From an uncultured Brevundimonas sp. (lineage in GTDB: Bacteria; Pseudomonadota; Alphaproteobacteria; Caulobacterales; Caulobacteraceae), in assembly GCA_946481425.1 (NCBI GenBank), contig CAMLNT010000124.1, forward strand, positions 1 through 6,895: a DNA stretch of 6,895 bases, given 5' to 3'. This document shows positions 4,622-6,895 of this stretch, piece by piece (positions within the stretch are counted from its first letter, which is position 1; every line of letters starts with the position of its first letter). A program made the position numbers and the translations under genes. The notes under the pieces are model-generated. The model did no database searches. It was not told the DNA's origin and was given only the letters and a program-made list of their open reading frames with translations.

Positions 4622-6895
4622 TCGCGAAGGCTGTTCGCGCCAGCTGTCCGACGATCCGCTCGGCGGCGTTTAGACGGTCGCCCGCCGTGGGCCATTCGCC
4701 TTTGACCACGACCTTCTGGTCCGGCCGCACCTTCCAGGCGCTGGCGGACTGCTGGATCAGCTGGACCAGCCCGATCGGGTTCGAGAACACGTCGTTGCGG
4801 AAAGTCACGACCGCGCCCTTGGGCCCGACGTCGATCTTGGCGACATTGGCCTGACGGCAAAGCCCCTTGATCGCAACGACCTTCAACAGCTGATCGGCCT
4901 CGGCCGGCAGCGGCCCGAACCGGTCGATCAGTTCGGCGGCCAGCGCCTCCCGGTCCTCCGGCCTTTCGGCCTCTGACAGTCGCCGGTACAGCGCGAGGCG
5001 GACATTGAGGTCCGGCACGTATTCCTCCGGGATCAGCACCGCCGCCCCGGCGTTGATCTGCGGCGACCAGCCCCGCGCCTCGTCGAAGGCCGCGCCCGGT
5101 TCGGCCCGCAGGGCATTTACGGCGTCCTCCAGCATTTGCTGATAGAGCTCGACCCCGACCTCGCGGATATGGCCCGACTGCTCTTCGCCCAGCAGGTTGC
5201 CGCCGCCCCGGATATCCAGATCGTGGCTCGCCAGCTGGAATCCGGCGCCCAGGCTGTCCAGCGACTGCAGCACCCGCAGCCGGCGCTCAGCCGACACGGT
5301 CAGCACCCGGTTCGGCGGCGTCGTCATATAGGCGAAGGCCCGCGCCTTGGACCGGCCGACCCGTCCGCGCAACTGATAGAGCTGGGCCAGGCCGAACATG
5401 TCCGCCCGGTGGATCACCAGCGTATTGGCCGACGGGATATCCAAACCGCTCTCTACGATGGTCGTGGACAGCAGGACGTCGAACTCGCCGTCGTAAAAGG
5501 CGCTCATCACGCCCTCGAGCTGGGTCGCCGACATCTGGCCGTGACCGACGACGACCTTCACCTCGGGCACCTGCTCGCGCAGGAAAGCCTCGATGTCAGG
5601 CAGGTCCTTCAGCCGTGGCGCGACGTAATAGCTCTGGCCGCCGCGATACTTCTCGCGCAGCAGCGCCTCGCGCACCGTGACCGGATCGAAAGGCGTGATG
5701 TAGGTCCGCACCGCTAGGCGATCGACCGGCGGCGTCGCGATGATCGACATCTCGCGTATGCCCGACAGCGCCAGCTGTAGCGTCCGCGGGATCGGCGTCG
5801 CCGTTAGCGTCAGCATGTGCACGTCGGCCCGGAGCGCCTTCAGCCGCTCCTTGTGCTTGACGCCAAAATGCTGCTCCTCGTCGACGATGACGAGGCCCAG
5901 ATCCTTGAACCCGACCTGTTCCGACAACACCGCATGGGTCCCGACCACGATCTCGATCTCGCCGGCCTTCAGGCCTTCGCGGGTCTCCGCCGCCTCGCGG
6001 GCTGGCACCATGCGCGACAGCTGACGCACCTTGATCGGCCAGCCGGCGAACCGCTCGGTGAAGGTCTTGAAGTGCTGGCGCGACAACAGCGTCGTCGGGC
6101 AAACGATGGCCACCTGGCGTCCGGACATGGCCGCCACGAAGGCGGCGCGCAGGGCCACCTCGGTCTTGCCGAAGCCCACGTCGCCGCAGATCAGCCGGTC
6201 CATCGGCTGGCCCTTGGCCAGATCGGTCAGGACATCGGCGATGGCGTTGAGCTGATCGTCTGTCTCCTCGTACGGGAAGCGCGCACAGAACTCGTCGAAC
6301 AGACCGCGCGGCGGATCGATCGCCTCGCCGGTTCTGAGCGCACGCTTGGCCGCCAGCGCGATGAGCCCTTCCGCCATGTCGCGCAGCCGGGCCTTGGCGC
6401 GGGCTTTTCTCGCCTGCCATGCCGCGCCGCCCAGTCGATCCAGCGCGACCTCATTGTCCTCCGACCCATAGCGGGTCAGCAGGTCGATGTTCTCCACCGG
6501 CAGGTAGAGCTTGGCCTTATCGGCGTACTGGAGCTCCAGGCAGTCGTGCGGCGCGTCCTGCACCTCGAGCGTCTTCAAACCCTCATAGCGCCCGATGCCG
6601 TGGTCGATGTGCACGACCAGATCGCCGGTGTTCAGGCCCGACGCCTCGGCCAGGAAGTTCGCCGCGCGCCGCTTCTTCCTCGGTCGCGCCAGACGGTCGC
6701 CCAGGATGTCAGTTTCGGAGATGACCGCCAGATCGCCAGCGACGAAGCCATGCTCCACCGGCAAGACGGCCCGCTGGACGGTCTCGATGGGGCGCGCTAG
6801 CGCCGCCGGCCAGTCCGCCGCCAGCGGCGCATCGGACAGACCGTGATCCGCCAGCATCACCCCGAGGCGATCCGACGACCCCTCCGACCAAGACG
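4617..6895 (-). CDS. mfd: Transcription-repair coupling factor Mfd, C-terminal two-thirds (cut by window edge)
   Basis: About 758 C-terminal residues of Mfd are present. The frame stays open to base 6895 and its first codons read SWSEGSSDRLG, a conserved internal Mfd stretch, so the gene continues beyond the window; full proteins are about 1150 residues. The UvrB-like N-terminal domains are missing from view. Mfd is a DNA translocase that pushes stalled RNA polymerase off damaged templates and recruits UvrA. Visible parts, in protein order: the RNA-polymerase-interacting domain with GDLVVHIDHGIGRY (about 6635-6590) and LYLPVENIDLL (about 6513-6481); Walker A GDVGFGKTE (6185-6159); the DEEQ box (about 5882-5871); TLTATPIPRT; motif VI QLRGRVGR (about 5374-5351); the TRG motif with IRGGGNLLGEEQSG (about 5215-5165), holding the Arg and Gln that couple ATP use to translocation; and the C-terminal domain ending TAFAT. 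All key motifs look intact. It is convergent with the popA-like gene, stop against stop. Confidence 0.98.
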   Translation of the reverse strand, partial: SWSEGSSDRLGVMLADHGLSDAPLAADWPAALARPIETVQRAVLPVEHGFVAGDLAVISETDILGDRLARPRKKRRAANFLAEASGLNTGDLVVHIDHGIGRYEGLKTLEVQDAPHDCLELQYADKAKLYLPVENIDLLTRYGSEDNEVALDRLGGAAWQARKARAKARLRDMAEGLIALAAKRALRTGEAIDPPRGLFDEFCARFPYEETDDQLNAIADVLTDLAKGQPMDRLICGDVGFGKTEVALRAAFVAAMSGRQVAIVCPTTLLSRQHFKTFTERFAGWPIKVRQLSRMVPAREAAETREGLKAGEIEIVVGTHAVLSEQVGFKDLGLVIVDEEQHFGVKHKERLKALRADVHMLTLTATPIPRTLQLALSGIREMSIIATPPVDRLAVRTYITPFDPVTVREALLREKYRGGQSYYVAPRLKDLPDIEAFLREQVPEVKVVVGHGQMSATQLEGVMSAFYDGEFDVLLSTTIVESGLDIPSANTLVIHRADMFGLAQLYQLRGRVGRSKARAFAYMTTPPNRVLTVSAERRLRVLQSLDSLGAGFQLASHDLDIRGGGNLLGEEQSGHIREVGVELYQQMLEDAVNALRAEPGAAFDEARGWSPQINAGAAVLIPEEYVPDLNVRLALYRRLSEAERPEDREALAAELIDRFGPLPAEADQLLKVVAIKGLCRQANVAKIDVGPKGAVVTFRNDVFSNPIGLVQLIQQSASAWKVRPDQKVVVKGEWPTAGDRLNAAERIVGQLARTAFAT

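Noticed and set aside
5817..6800. A 327-residue plus-strand frame opposite mfd
   Set aside because: It lies over the intact helicase and RNA-polymerase-interacting motifs of mfd and shows no family features of its own.
1..6895. A hidden mobile element, defence system, toxin-antitoxin pair or CRISPR array
   Set aside because: Every large segment is filled by one of five recognisable chromosomal genes with uniform composition; I saw no transposase, integrase, spaced direct repeats or leftover small-gene space.

Overview
The window looks like an ordinary chromosomal stretch from a GC-rich alphaproteobacterium, most likely of the Caulobacterales (Caulobacter, Brevundimonas or Phenylobacterium type). 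The pointers are a strong G/C bias at third codon positions and a PopA-like REC-REC-degenerate-GGDEF protein, a cell-cycle regulator known from that order. I see no insertion sequence, phage, CRISPR, tRNA, rRNA or integration signal, and no stretch over 300 bases lacks a gene.

Layout: bases 1-134 are an upstream segment with no gene I can assign and one weak promoter candidate. Bases 135-2033 (+) encode a secreted lipoprotein M1 zinc aminopeptidase of the leukotriene A4 hydrolase subfamily. Its stop overlaps the GTG start of a small TusA-family sulfur-carrier-like protein (2030-2266, +). Convergent to this pair is a six-segment YihY/BrkB (UPF0761) inner-membrane protein (about 3185 to 2235, -), which overlaps the 3' end of the TusA-like gene by 32 bases. 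A divergent intergenic region of about 87 bases separates it from the PopA-like gene (3273-4616, +). That gene ends directly against the stop codon of mfd (6895 to 4617, -), the transcription-repair coupling factor, whose N-terminal third lies outside the window.

Functionally the genes are a mix: peptide processing in the envelope, sulfur transfer, a membrane protein of unknown role, c-di-GMP-dependent cell-cycle control, and transcription-coupled repair. Only the first two look like an operon. I find no new multi-gene system. The points most worth a second look are: the PopA-like protein, which keeps the c-di-GMP inhibitory-site motif after losing its catalytic residues; an identical 8-base element placed just upstream of both divergent start codons; and very tight gene ends, including two stop codons built from one 10-base palindrome.
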